DNA of 64,000 bases. Origin: Toxoplasma gondii ME49 (Eukaryota; Apicomplexa; Conoidasida; Eucoccidiorida; Sarcocystidae). Below, piece by piece: positions 1 through 10,622 of this stretch. Each line of letters starts with the position of its first letter. Position 1 is the first letter of the stretch. Where the stretch lies: NCBI RefSeq assembly GCF_000006565.2, contig NC_031479.1:124001-188000 (forward strand), given 5' to 3'. Below the pieces are notes generated by a model. The model was not told where the DNA came from. It worked only from the letters and a program-made list of their open reading frames with translations, and did not search any database. The translations under genes were made by a program, and so were the position numbers.

Positions 1-91
1 TTCCGTTCTTTCCCGATTCTCTGAGTAGCAAGAATCGTTCCGACACCTGCACCTGCCTTTCGCTGAAATCAACATTTTTCCCCTGCCCAAG

Positions 92-3000
92 ATGGAGACG
101 CCGTCGACAGCGGATTCTCTGTCTCGTATGGACTGCTCTGTACCGGGCATCTCTTCTTCAGCTTCTTCTCGTTCGAACTCACCACGCACCCGTGGGTCTG
201 TTTCTTCTCTGGTTTCGGTGTGTGATTCGTCCTCTGGTTTCTCATCAACCGGATCTCAGGCGCCTGCCCCTTCGCCAGACGCCGCGGCTCCCGCGGCTGC
301 CTGTCCCACGTGTTTTTCTGAGGAACTCAACTTGAGTGACCCTTGTGCATCCTCATCCCGAGAATCTGTTTCCACGAAGTGTAGGACGGGGCTGACTCTC
401 ACGGGGGCAACTGGTTCCCTGGCATCGGCAGAAACCACCAGCTCTCCCCGAGTGGAGAAGACTGCGGTACATGCAGTGGACGCCTTTAGAAGCGCTGAAG
501 GCCTTACCTCGCCAACACTTGTTTCCGCGAGTTCGCCGCCGTCTCCGGTCGTCGGTTCTGGTTCTTCCTCCCGGCCTCAGCGAAACCGCAGAGCCCCGCG
601 AAAGTTCGAGGTCGAGGACGCGAGCAGCGACGCGTCCTTGAGGAAGGCACTAGAGAAATCTCGATTGGTAGGTCTGTGTGGCACTAGGAAAGGATTCAAG
701 TAACTTTACCGTACACGGCGGATCACCTGAAAGGACAGAGATAACAGAAATAGTATTGAAGAAAACAAGGGTTTTACATCGTGTTGGGCACCTGCGGCGT
801 TGTCCGTAGGCGGGAAAAAAGTAAACGATCGGGGTGAGAAGCTTCGCACTAGAAATTGACACTGCGCCAATGCAAAGAAGAAAGTAGCCGAGAAAACACA
901 CTTTCCACTTTCTGGTTTGAAAGTCGAATCTAGGCACCCGACTAGGCGTTGTCTAGCGAAAAAAGATGTGTACACGTTGCATGTCATGAAAAGCAGCTGT
1001 CTTCGGTGTGACACACTAAATGCGAACATCCTTGTTGAAACCCGCAAGAAAGCCTTGTCATGAGCGAGACGGTGTGCTGCCTCGAGCTCACCGCGGTGGT
1101 GCCGACAGGAGCGACCCTTCAGATTTTCTTTTTCCTAGAGCCCCCCTCACGGCGTCGTCATCCGTCACTCCTCCGTTCGTGTTCGATCCCTTTTTGCTGT
1201 ATTGGTCGTTCAGGATGTGAAGCATGCATTCGCTCTGGCTTTTTCTCCCCCTTCTGCTTAGCTTGTCTCTCAGTGTCCTATCTGCATGTGTCTGTGTGTC
1301 TGCCTATCTGTCTATGTGGGTATGCATGTATATATGTATGTTTCAACATCTATTAACCTAGCTGTGTCTCTGTCTGTATATCTATACGTATTCAAGGGAC
1401 TGCGCTTCTCTGTTCACGTGTATGTTTTCTTTGTAGGAGCGGCGTCGCGTGCAGCTGGACAGTGCGTCGCTGCCGCCGGTTCCTGAGATTAAGTTGGAGT
1501 CCATGGAGGACTTTCTGGTCAATCCGATCGCTTTGTTTGAGAAACTGGAGCACTACGGCCGCGAGTTTGGCGCGGTGAAAATCATCCCGCCGGACAACTG
1601 GCAGCCGCCCTTCAGTCTCAACGGCCTCTTGACGGATGAGCTCGAGTTCCACGTTCGCGTTCAAGATGTCCACACTTTGATGCAGGGCCAGGTAGGAGCG
1701 GGACTGCAACGAAGCAAACAACGATATGCTTTAACGCGAGTCACCTGAAAAACCGAGCCTACGCAGATCAACATGTGCGATTACGGGTACACGCTCCTCC
1801 AGACATTTATCCACGGTACACTTATCTGCCACAGGTCTCATGCCTCTACCGTCACGATACAGCCGCCGGTTACGTCTTACTGCCCTGGACGGGGATTACT
1901 TACTTATTTGGTTTCTTTAAGATTCCTTGTGTGCATGGACACTCGCGTTTCGCTTTGCCGGCTGCGGCGCGAGGTTCGTAGACGAGCGACGACGCCATGA
2001 ACGATATGATTCAGCTCGTTCGAACTCGGCTTGACACGTTGTGCTTTTAGATTTGTCGGTACACGACATTAACCGAATTTTAATTATTTGGCCGCCGCTA
2101 TAAGAGTGTTGAAACGCAGGGTTCTCCAGGTTGGTTTTCGTGCGAGGAATGTCGCAACACCGTGAACGTCAGGGAAAGGGAAGAAATGCTTTGGAGAGGA
2201 GTGGCAGCGGGAGGAGAGAACTGAACCTTATCTATTCTATCCTGCGTGCAACTCCCAGTTTTTCCTTTCGTTTGCTTTTCTGTAGCTAGATGCTGTCAAG
2301 TGGGAGCCACAAGCGAAGGGGAAGGTTCATGCGTTCTTTTTTTGATGATCGGCTTCACTCGAGAGGACCCGCCTGACGGCGCGAGGGCGGTAGCTGCACC
2401 ACTTCATGAGTAGTAGAGGCGGGCTTATGCATTTCGCCGTAGTGGATGTTTTCGGTGTGTTCTTTGTTCTCCTGCCTGTGGGGTGACCGCGTACGTATAG
2501 TTCATAACGCTGGTCACTTTGTCACTTTCACTGCAGGGCGTTTTTGTGGTTTTCACTTTTTTCTCCTTTGTTGCGCGTCGGATGCCAATGTCTCTTGTCG
2601 ACCCCTCACAAAGACTCGAGTCGTCTCTCGGGAAGAAAAATATTTGTATTCTGCCTGTCTTCTACGTGACTACAGATTCTTCACTGTATTTAAGCATTTG
2701 ATTCGCTTTCATGGGAGGCCGTCCGTTTCCTTTTCCTTTTCTCCAGAACTTCCGGCACCCGCCGCAACCAATGCGGGCGTCGGAGTTGCAGAAGCTGGAC
2801 AGAGACATGAAGACGCAGCTGTTTGGGCGCGAGGACGTGCAGGTGGCCGCCCTCGAGCGCGTCTACTGGCAGTCGGTGGAGAGTTCGAGTCCTGAGGTCA
2901 CAGTTCACTACGCCGCCGATCTGAAGACGAACGAGGTTGGGAGCGGCTTCCCCACGGATGCTTCGTCCGCACCGTCGCGAGACTCAGAGGTGGAAGTCCC

Positions 3001-5809
3001 GAGGACATACGCGACGCATCCTTGGAACTTGACGCGCCTCGCGCGGGAGGACGGGTCGCTGCTCGCGGCGTACCACCGAGACGTCGCCGGCGTTACGTCG
3101 CCGTGGCTGTACATCGGGATGGTGTTTTCGACCTTCTGTTGGCACACTGAAGACAACTTCTTCGCTGCATGCAACTACCACCACTGGGGCGCGCCGAAGG
3201 TCTGGTACTTGGTGCCGCCGAGTCGTGCGCCGTCCGTCGAGCGACTGCTGCAGTCCTATTTGAGCGAGAAGGACCCCGAGTACGTGCTGCACTCGCTGAC
3301 GGTGCAGTTGCCGCCGGCGTTGTTCGTCGAGAACCGGATTCCGATCTACCGGACCGAGCAGCGAACTAACGAGTTTCTTCTCCTCTGGCCGCGAACCTTC
3401 CACGCGGGATTCAACGCCGGCTTCAACTGCAACGAGGCCTGCAACTTCGCCCCTGCGAGCTGGCTGTCCTGGGGCAGGAAGTCCGTCCACGCGTACCGGT
3501 TCGTTCGGTCGACTTGCATTCCCTTTCACCAGCTGCTGCTGCGCGCGACTGCCGAGGCCACACGGACGCGTCTTTCGGCCGCGCAACTTCTGCATCTTTT
3601 GCGTGCGCTCATGGAACTGGTGCACGAGGAATTCGCTGCCAGAAAGGCCGCCCGCGAGGCAGGGCTGGTTGCGCTGGCGATGGTGGTCGACTGCTGCGCG
3701 CTCGATGCTCAGGTTGACCCGCTCCGTCGACTCGAGGAGGCGGGGGCCGAGCCGGCGCTCGACGGCCTCGCGGCAGAGCTCCTCAAGTGCGAGGGCGACC
3801 TCCGGTCGATGGCTGTTTGCGGAAATCCTCTCCTGAGGCCGCCCCCGCAGTTTTACCGGGGGGGCGGCGCGGGCCAGGAGTTCGTGTTCGGGGAAAGCGA
3901 GACACAGACAGACGGGTGCGTGAAATCGGACGCGTCGTGCTCAACCACTCGCGAGAGGAAACGCGCGCGCGGCTTGGGGAACCCACGAGGCGGCGAGACA
4001 TCCGACGACTCGGGTGGATGCACACCGGAGACTGAGCGCGAGAGGGAAGCGGCCACCGGGGCTCAGGACCCAGTGGAGAGACGAGAAGGAGGGGAGAATT
4101 CTGAGCAGGCGTCTGGAGGACGCGCGCGAGTCTCCTGGGAGTTGACAGAGGAAGGAGCGTCGTTTCTGAAGGCTGCGTCGACCATCGCCGCCCTCCCCGT
4201 CAAAGACTGCGACTCCTGCCGGGCATGCTGCGCAGTCTCGTGCATCGTCAGTCCGCAGAGCCTGGAACACGCATGTCTGGACTGCCTCGATGCAGACGAA
4301 ACTCCACTCCCGCAAAGAGTGGTGCTGATGCGCTTCGCCTTGCCGGCGCTCCGCGGCCTCGTTGACTTTCTTCTGTCCACGTTTCTCCGCAAGTGCGACG
4401 AGGAAAGTTCGAGAGGGGAGGGCGAGACGAAGGAGGACTCGGCGCGCGCAGAAGCGAGTGAGAACTGGTCGACGTCTGCGGCGACGCCCGTAGAAACAGA
4501 AAGTATGGCGACGCCTACGCGAGGCAGGACGCAAGAGACTCTTGGGCAGCAGGTGAAGACGGAGGGATCAAAAGAAGGTGTCGAAACGGGTGGAGCAAGC
4601 GGCGCACAAAGCACAGGGAAGAAATCGCGGAAGAGAAGAGCCGCCTTGTTGGGTTTGACGGGCAGCGCGAGGCGACGACAAGGTCGAAGGGGGAGCATCC
4701 AAGAGGGAAGAAAACCGAGCGCAAAACTCCATGATGGGGATACGAAGAAACTGGTGGAACAGCTGCTACAAGACCCGCTGTACGTACACCTGCCGACGAT
4801 GGAGGAACTGGTGCAATTCGAGGAGGTGGCGCGGCCGCGAAGTGCGGGTTCGAATTTCCTCTTTTTCGCTTCGCAGAAGAGCGAGTCAGTCGACGCGAGA
4901 GCGAGGAAGAAGGCGAGGAACGCCGGCGCGAAGCAAGCTGCGGAATCGGCGTCTCAGAGCGGACGGGAGAAGGACTGTCATCAGGGGCGACGGCAGAGTC
5001 GCAAGACAGCTCGCTTGACGTCTGGCTCGCAGGACTCAGAGAAAGCAGAGACAGGAGAGAACGGAGAGAAAGAAGAAGCAGCTGCGGACAGGGGCGCCGA
5101 CGCAGATGGCAACGAGGAGACCGAAGACGCAGAGAAAACGAAGAACAGCGAAGAAATCGAGAGCAACAGAGAGGCGACACCCGGTAACCTCATTGTGTCG
5201 GGTGGCTCTACAGACGTCTCGACAGACACTCCGACGTGGACGCTGGTGGCGGCAGTCGACGATGTTGCCCATTTGTTTCAGCTGGAGAGCGAGACGCGCG
5301 AGCGTCGCACAAGACGCAGAAAACTACGGTCAACTTCACCTGCGGAGGGTCCAGCATATCAAGTGGCAACCCCACAGATGGCAGCGGTCGGGGGAGAGGT
5401 GAAGACCGAGACAAAGGAAACAAAGGAGAGGACGACGAGAGCGAAGCGACAACCAGCCTCGGACGATGAGAGAGGTTTGTGTCGCAAGGAGGCGCGTGGA
5501 CTATCAAAGCAAGCAGCGAGGAAGGCAGAGGACGCAGAGGCAGAGGAAATGCGGGAAGAGGATCCATGGATGCGTTTCGCGACGCAGCTCACGTGGAGGT
5601 ACTTTCTGACTGCGTTGAAGGACGAGGAGGACGACAACGACGAGAAGATTCTGCCCATGTTCAAGAAGGCGGAGATGCGGCGCCGGACGAGTGCATGCGA
5701 CCCAGACTACGCGCGACCTCCTGCCGTTGGTGTGCATGAAGACATGCAGAGCGAGGTGGCGGACTCTGCAGGTGTGTCCGGCGACGACTTCTGTCTAGAA
5801 GATCCGTGA
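92..5809 (+). CDS. KDM5-like JmjN/JmjC domain histone lysine demethylase
   Basis: Three exons, 92-667, 1437-1691 and 2747-5809, all joined in phase 0, give about 1297 residues. The start is the first ATG of the open frame (context AAGATGG); an upstream exon outside the window is not excluded. Residues 1-190 are Ser/Thr-rich and unstructured. Exon 2 encodes a JmjN domain (about 205-250). Exon 3 carries the JmjC domain with the Fe(II) triad: H410 and E412 in FCWHTEDN, and H496 in FHAGFNAGFNCNEACNFA, which is the KDM4/KDM5 form of the motif. A diverged C5HC2 zinc finger follows at about 765-810 (CDSCRACC...CLDC), the layout of KDM5/JARID1. No ARID or PHD finger is seen. Residues from about 860 on are a long charged Glu/Lys/Arg-rich tail. 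Family role: 2-oxoglutarate-dependent removal of methyl groups from histone H3 lysines in the nucleus. Substrate (H3K4 or H3K9/K36) is inference only. Confidence 0.9.
1288..1396 (+). repeat. TGTC/TATC-type microsatellite in intron
   Basis: Degenerate tetranucleotide tract (tgtctgtgtgtctgcctatc, then tatgtatgtt and ctgtatatct) within the first intron of the JmjC gene, just before the exon 2 acceptor TTGTAG at 1431-1436. Confidence 0.7.
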
Positions 5810-6343
5810 ACAAGTCAGTGCCTGTCTTCCTGCCAAAAAAAGTCGGCGTTTGAATCCCCCGCGTCTCGCTCTCAAAAGGCTCCACCTGGAGCTATTCTAC
5901 GTCTGGGCTCTCAGGAGAGGCGACAGCGACGTTCAGTTGCGCTCGGCTGTATGCACAGCGAGGACGGGCGAAAGAACAAAAGCCTGGAGAAACGGATTCG
6001 GCGGTCTGGCGTCTCCGCGCCGTTCTGTGCGAGTCTTTGTCGGGGCAGCGCCACAGCGAGCGACGATGAGATCAGGGCAGACGGCATCAGACGGATCCGT
6101 CGACTCGCCGTGTCAGCCCCCAACAAGCGCGTGCGATCCAAGAGGTCGCCTCGAAGAAAAGGAGTTTCGCGAAGAGACACCGACGCACAGAGCACACAGT
6201 TGACGGGGACTTCGCTGAGAGGAAAGAGAAGAGGCGAACGCAAACAACTACCTGTCCCCGGTGTCAGAGAACACAGACACGCATCAACCAAAGACACTGT
6301 CCTGCATGAACATATGCACATCTGTGGATTCGGTGCTGGAACT

Positions 6344-6389
6344 ACTGTATCGTATATATGTCTGTATCCAGACATATATACGATACAGT
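6344..6389. repeat. Perfect inverted repeat, 21-bp arms with 4-nt loop
   Basis: The left arm at 6344-6364 (starts ACTGTATCGTATATATG) is exactly complementary to the right arm at 6369-6389, with the loop TATC at 6365-6368. It lies between the stop codons of two convergent genes. An RNA from either strand would fold into one uninterrupted stem. Whether it acts as a transcription-end structure, a small-RNA source or nothing cannot be told from sequence. Confidence 0.9.
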
Positions 6390-6478
6390 TTTTCCAACAT
6401 GCATAAAACAAAGTGCAGCGTCCTACATCCACGCTGATGTATCGATCCTTTATATTTATATACATGTATGTATTACAC

Positions 6479-6501
6479 ATATATATATATATATATATAT
6501 A
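6479..6501. repeat. (AT)n microsatellite
   Basis: About 11 uninterrupted AT units, 90 bases downstream of the hairpin. Confidence 0.9.
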
Positions 6502-7072
6502 GTGTTTCACTGTAGGGAGATTGACTGGCATGCGTGTTTGGTGCATCGCCTCGTCCTTGCAGGTATTTCTTCTTTGAGTACGTTTATTCGAGCGTGCATT
6601 TGCCAGGGTTCTCTCGGAGAGGGCGGCAGTCGAAGCTGTCGACATTTTTTTCTTGCTTCTTGTTCCCGTTCTTGGTTTTCTACTCAAGAGGTGACTGACA
6701 CGCATGCAGCTCGGCTGTCCTAACTGTTGCGATTGAGGCGCGCGTTCGCACAAGGATGAGGACGGATCTGAAGATCCGGCGGGCGCGACAAAAAACCCAG
6801 TGCAGACCCGAATGCTGCGCTGTACGTACACCGCGTGTCGAGCGGCTGGAGCATTGACTGCTGAAGGCCACCCGAGGGCCAAAAACGTCTTTCCCTTTGA
6901 TGAAACTATCAAACTTTATTGGTAGGGAGAAAGGTTGAATAGTGGGCGGAACTCGCGTCCACACGCTGCCAAAAAACGTTTATCTCGCTGCACGTTGTAG
7001 GTCACTTTTTCGCAACAAGAAAGAGTCTCTGCCGTCTGATTCTCTTTGCATCTCCCCTCATATATCCACATC

Positions 7073-7120
7073 TATATGTATATATATATATATATATGTA
7101 TATCTGTATATGTGTAGATG
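7073..7120. repeat. (TA)n/TGTATA microsatellite
   Basis: Interrupted TA tract with TGTATA variants in the 3' flank of the leftward Arg/Ser-rich gene. Confidence 0.85.
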
Positions 7121-7387
7121 GATATGCATGTGTTTCCATTCACGTGACAAGCGGGAGGGGACGACTGAGGAGCACGACACACGATTTCGAGAGCAGATAT
7201 TCGACAAAGTCTGACTGACGATTGCCCTAGAAACCTTTTTTAAAAGCAGACCCGCAGGCCAGTCACACATGTGAACTCGACGGTACTGCGCCGCAGCTCG
7301 TGCCAGTCCGTCACACCGCGTTTCTGCAGGTGTTTTGCAGAGGTTTTGAGAATTCTTTGCTTTTTCTCCGCATTCGTCTTTTTTCTT

Positions 7388-9581
7388 TCACCTCCAAGTC
7401 CGAGATCCATGGAACCCCCCCAAACGGTCTGCTCTGCCGTGGTGGCTGTGGACGCCGGACACCCCACGGGCGATGCCTGGTCCCCTTTGGCCGATCCCAT
7501 TTTTCGCTCCCTGCATCTTCAACATTGCTCGCTGCTTCTTGCTCATGTAATCAAACATGTCGATTTCTCCTGAGGGCGCACTGACCGTCGCCATCGCATC
7601 TCGAAAGTCCCGTTCTATTTCTCGATCTCTTCCTTCTCGCTCTCGTCGCACGTCTCGGCGTCGCCTCTCTCCAGACGGGCTCCGGGAGACACTGGACGAA
7701 CGATGCCGGCCTGACAAAAAACATTCTTGGCAGAGTTGATCGAAGTGTCAAACGCTTTCTTTTCTATCCACCTATCGACATAAATGTACACAAAGCTATC
7801 TATCTCTCTATTTGTATCTGTTTCTATCTCAATCTCTCTAGTTCTCTCTCTACATACCTATATCGATCAATAGCTGCCTACCTCTAAGAGGGTACATGTA
7901 GGCACTTCCTTGACTACGCACCTTCTGTCCCCACAAATACACATGCATACTTATGTCCGTCCTAGTTGAAGAGTCCGGAATATAAAGATGCGTGTACACT
8001 GGAGAACTGCGTTTTCTTCTCTCTGGACGCTTACTATCGTGGCGTCTTCGATCGCGATGGTGTCTTCTCTCTGGAGACTCTCTACTGTCTCTCGAGGGTC
8101 GGTGCCTGTAGCGCCGTCGCGCATATTCTTCCTCAGAAGCGTTTCCGCTTCCACCCGTTCCTCTTTCTTCTCGGCGCCTGTTCTCCTCCCGGCGGCGACA
8201 CAGACTCCCGCTTCTTGATCTCGAGCGTCGCCTCTCCATTCTTTCGTCTTCCTCACGCCTTCCACACCTTGCAGCTTCCTCAGAGTTCTCGAGTTTCTCG
8301 GCCTTCTCAGAGTTCTCGAGTTTCTCGGCCTTCTCAGAGTTCTCGAGTTTCTCGGCCTTCTCAGAGTTCTCGAGTTTCTCGGCCTTCTCAGAGTTCTCGG
8401 ACTGGAAAGCGCCCCCCCATTTTTGCAGCGCCGCACGCTGTCGCGCCTCTTCGCGCTGCGCCTCGGCGGCTGCCTGAGCGGCAGGCACCCAGAGGCCTTT
8501 CGAGTTCCGGACCATCGTGCTCTTCACTCTACAAAGGAAACGCGTTAAGAACGCAGCAGACGAAATGCGCAAACGACAGCCGCTGCCCGAAACCGAAGCA
8601 AACAACACGAGAGACGGACAGGCGCCAGCGAAGACGCAAGAAGAGAGGCAAGCAGGCAGGGAACCCCCGTCACGCACAGAGACGTGTACAGCTCAGAGTT
8701 CACTCTTTTCACGGAAAGTCTGAGAAATGCTTTCCTGTCGAGTGACAGACGCAAAGAAACCTCTACATACGCGCCCACATGAAACAAACGAAAGCTCATT
8801 CATCTCTACACTCGTGCATCCACATGCCTACACATATCTTTCTATCAATCCATATCTATCAATTTCTACCAGTTTCTATCAAGATCTGTCTATCTGTCTT
8901 ATCTCTCTCTCTCTATATATATTTTAATATGTACGAGGATTTACCATTATGCCAAGAAGGATGACGACGTTCATGATTGCTTGAAAGCTGCAGACTTGAG
9001 ATTGTTTAACTACAGTCATTTAGCTCCCGCTTGGATGACGCAGTGAGCAAAATAATAGATACCACGAGCTGGGCACACACATATGTACGTCTGTAGCTAT
9101 GTACAAATACGTAGACATGTATATAACTGTGTATTGAAATGCACGTTGCATAGAGAAAACAGGCATATATACCTGGTCTCATGCATGCAGCCACATATAC
9201 ATCTACTGAAATGCACGCTTTTAAACGGGAAACTTGAATTTGAACACATACCTGAGCTGTATCGCCACAGTTCGTATATCCATAAGCATATATATTTATA
9301 TATATATATATATACATGCACATGTATTTACATAGTGAATCGCACACATTTGTAGAGAGCAACATGGCTTTAGAAAGCCAGTCTGGAAGACAGAAAAGAG
9401 CGAAACAGATGCAGGCGGCGTACGGTTTGAGTTTCGCCGGACGGGCGTTTCTGTCGTCGTCGCCTCGCCGAGTTCGAAGAATCGCGTGAGGATTCTCCCA
9501 TCTGCGATGCTTCTGAAGATCGGCCTCGTCCTGCTCTGCCCTGGGCCTCTCAGGGTCGTAAACAGGAACGAACTGCGGCAT
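7388..9581 (-). CDS. Arg/Ser-rich (SR-like) protein of unknown function
   Basis: Complement of three exons, 9424-9581, 8035-8528 and 7388-7710. Split codons match at both junctions (phase 2 then phase 1; donors GTACGC and GTAAGC, acceptors TTTGTAG and TTTGTCAG), giving 324 residues. The start ATG has a typical context (GAAAATGCCG). The N-terminus is MPQFVPVYDPERP. The middle has a nine-residue tandem repeat, SEKAEKLEN, then a strongly Arg/Ser/Glu-rich stretch (ERRRSRSRSGS, RRHHRDRRRHD) like the RS regions of splicing-related nuclear proteins. Near the C-terminus is a conserved-looking segment, DMFDYMSKKQRAMLKMQ. I do not recognise the family. A nuclear, RNA-processing role is inference from composition only. 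The last exon may contain a further unrecognised intron, because the tail after about residue 290 is Gly/His/Arg-rich. Confidence 0.65.
7776..7905. repeat. TC/TATC-rich simple-sequence tract in intron
   Basis: Degenerate ctatctatctctctatttg-type sequence within the second intron of the Arg/Ser-rich gene. Confidence 0.6.
8279..8400 (-). repeat. 27-nt tandem repeat encoding SEKAEKLEN
   Basis: About 4.5 nearly identical copies of a 27-nt unit (plus-strand core TCAGAGTTCTCGAGTTTCTC) inside exon 2 of the Arg/Ser-rich gene. The length is a multiple of three, so copy-number change keeps the frame. Near-identity of the copies suggests recent expansion. Confidence 0.9.
8818..8935. repeat. TATC/TCTA-type microsatellite in intron
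   Basis: Degenerate tetranucleotide tract ending in tctctctctctatatatat, within the first intron of the Arg/Ser-rich gene. Confidence 0.7.
9289..9313. repeat. (TA)n microsatellite
   Basis: Short TA dinucleotide tract in the first intron of the Arg/Ser-rich gene, about 110 bases from its donor. Confidence 0.85.
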
Positions 9582-10622
9582 TTTCAGAAAAGAGGATCTC
9601 CAGGATCTCTGCGCCGTCGAAAAAACTGGAGCGCCCCGGACGAAACAGGAAGGAAAGAGATCGGTCCTGCTGGCCGAGATCTCTCTGTGCTCTCACTCGG
9701 GCCTCTCAAGGCAGAGGCGCTCGTGACGCAACGTAGGAGAAGAAAAACAGAGCGAGAGGAGCAAGGCGGAGATCGCGCGATGTCAGAGGGAGAGTGCTGT
9801 GCAGGGGAACGCCAGGTACCTTTCTTTGGAGCAGAAAATGCACCAGAGAGCGACAGAGGAGAAGTGGATTCAAGAAAGAAGCGAGAACTGACAAAGGCGA
9901 CAAGAGAGAACAGGAGAGATGGAGCACTCAAGGACAGGAGGCGAGGAGAGAGATCCCCCCTACAGGTTCAGAAGAAACCAAGCTGAGCCGCAGGACCTCC
10001 TGACATACTGAAAAACAATCCTACGTCTCGGTTGCACATGTTTGTCTACAGACACACACATATATATAGATATATAGACATAAATATTGTGTAAACATGC
10101 ATATAGATCTATCTATACGTATCTTTGGAGAACAACCAGATCTTTATCGCCTGCCATACTGCGGTTTGGTCCTCTGTGACCCACAACGCACAAGGCCGAG
10201 TAAAAGACAGAGGAAGAGAAACACATTCCGTTTGCTTGGAAAAAGTCAGACAGCGACCGGGAGAGTTGACGAAGTCTCCCTTCTCCGTGGTTGCTCTTTC
10301 TGCGTCGACTCATGTCTTTGATCTCCCGCAGTAGAGAGGACGGGAGACGATGGAGGACGAGAGAACAGAGGTCGCGAGATAAAAAGCGAAGACCGAGGCG
10401 GCCGCCCAGAGGCGAGAGGAAAAAGAAGATACTGTGAAAGGGATCGAAAAGAAGGACGAAACAGGAGAATCGACAAAGCTGTCGGCGAGGAGAACGTGCA
10501 GCAGAGTCACTCAAAGTCGAGGTCTCTCCAGAAAGAGTCGTTCTTTCTTCCTGATTTTTCCGGCGAAGAAACCAAATGGCTTTTTAAGCGCTGTGGAGAA
10601 GAAGAGGCTCAGAGAGAAAGCG
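9582..10622. other. Divergent promoter region
   Basis: Stretch between the ATG of the leftward Arg/Ser-rich gene (9581) and the first proposed exon of the rightward unknown gene. Purine-rich, with no ATG-started frame supported by splice sites. It probably carries both promoters and 5' leaders. Confidence 0.45.

Larger units (their letters stand above)
5810..7387. other. Intergenic region between convergent genes
   Basis: No convincing coding exon. It holds the 3' flank of the JmjC gene, a perfect hairpin at 6344-6389, AT microsatellites at 6479-6501 and 7073-7120, and the 3' flank of the leftward Arg/Ser-rich gene. Open frames here lack ATG starts or splice support and are interrupted by the microsatellites. 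Confidence 0.6.

Noticed and set aside
4063..5567. Several long minus-strand Ser/Leu-rich frames opposite the JmjC gene
   Set aside because: They are shadows of the Glu/Arg/Lys-rich coding tail on the plus strand.
5911..6912. Long minus-strand open frame of 333 codons
   Set aside because: It runs through the hairpin and the AT microsatellite (giving YIYIYIYM) and has no homology or splice support; an artefact of simple repeats.
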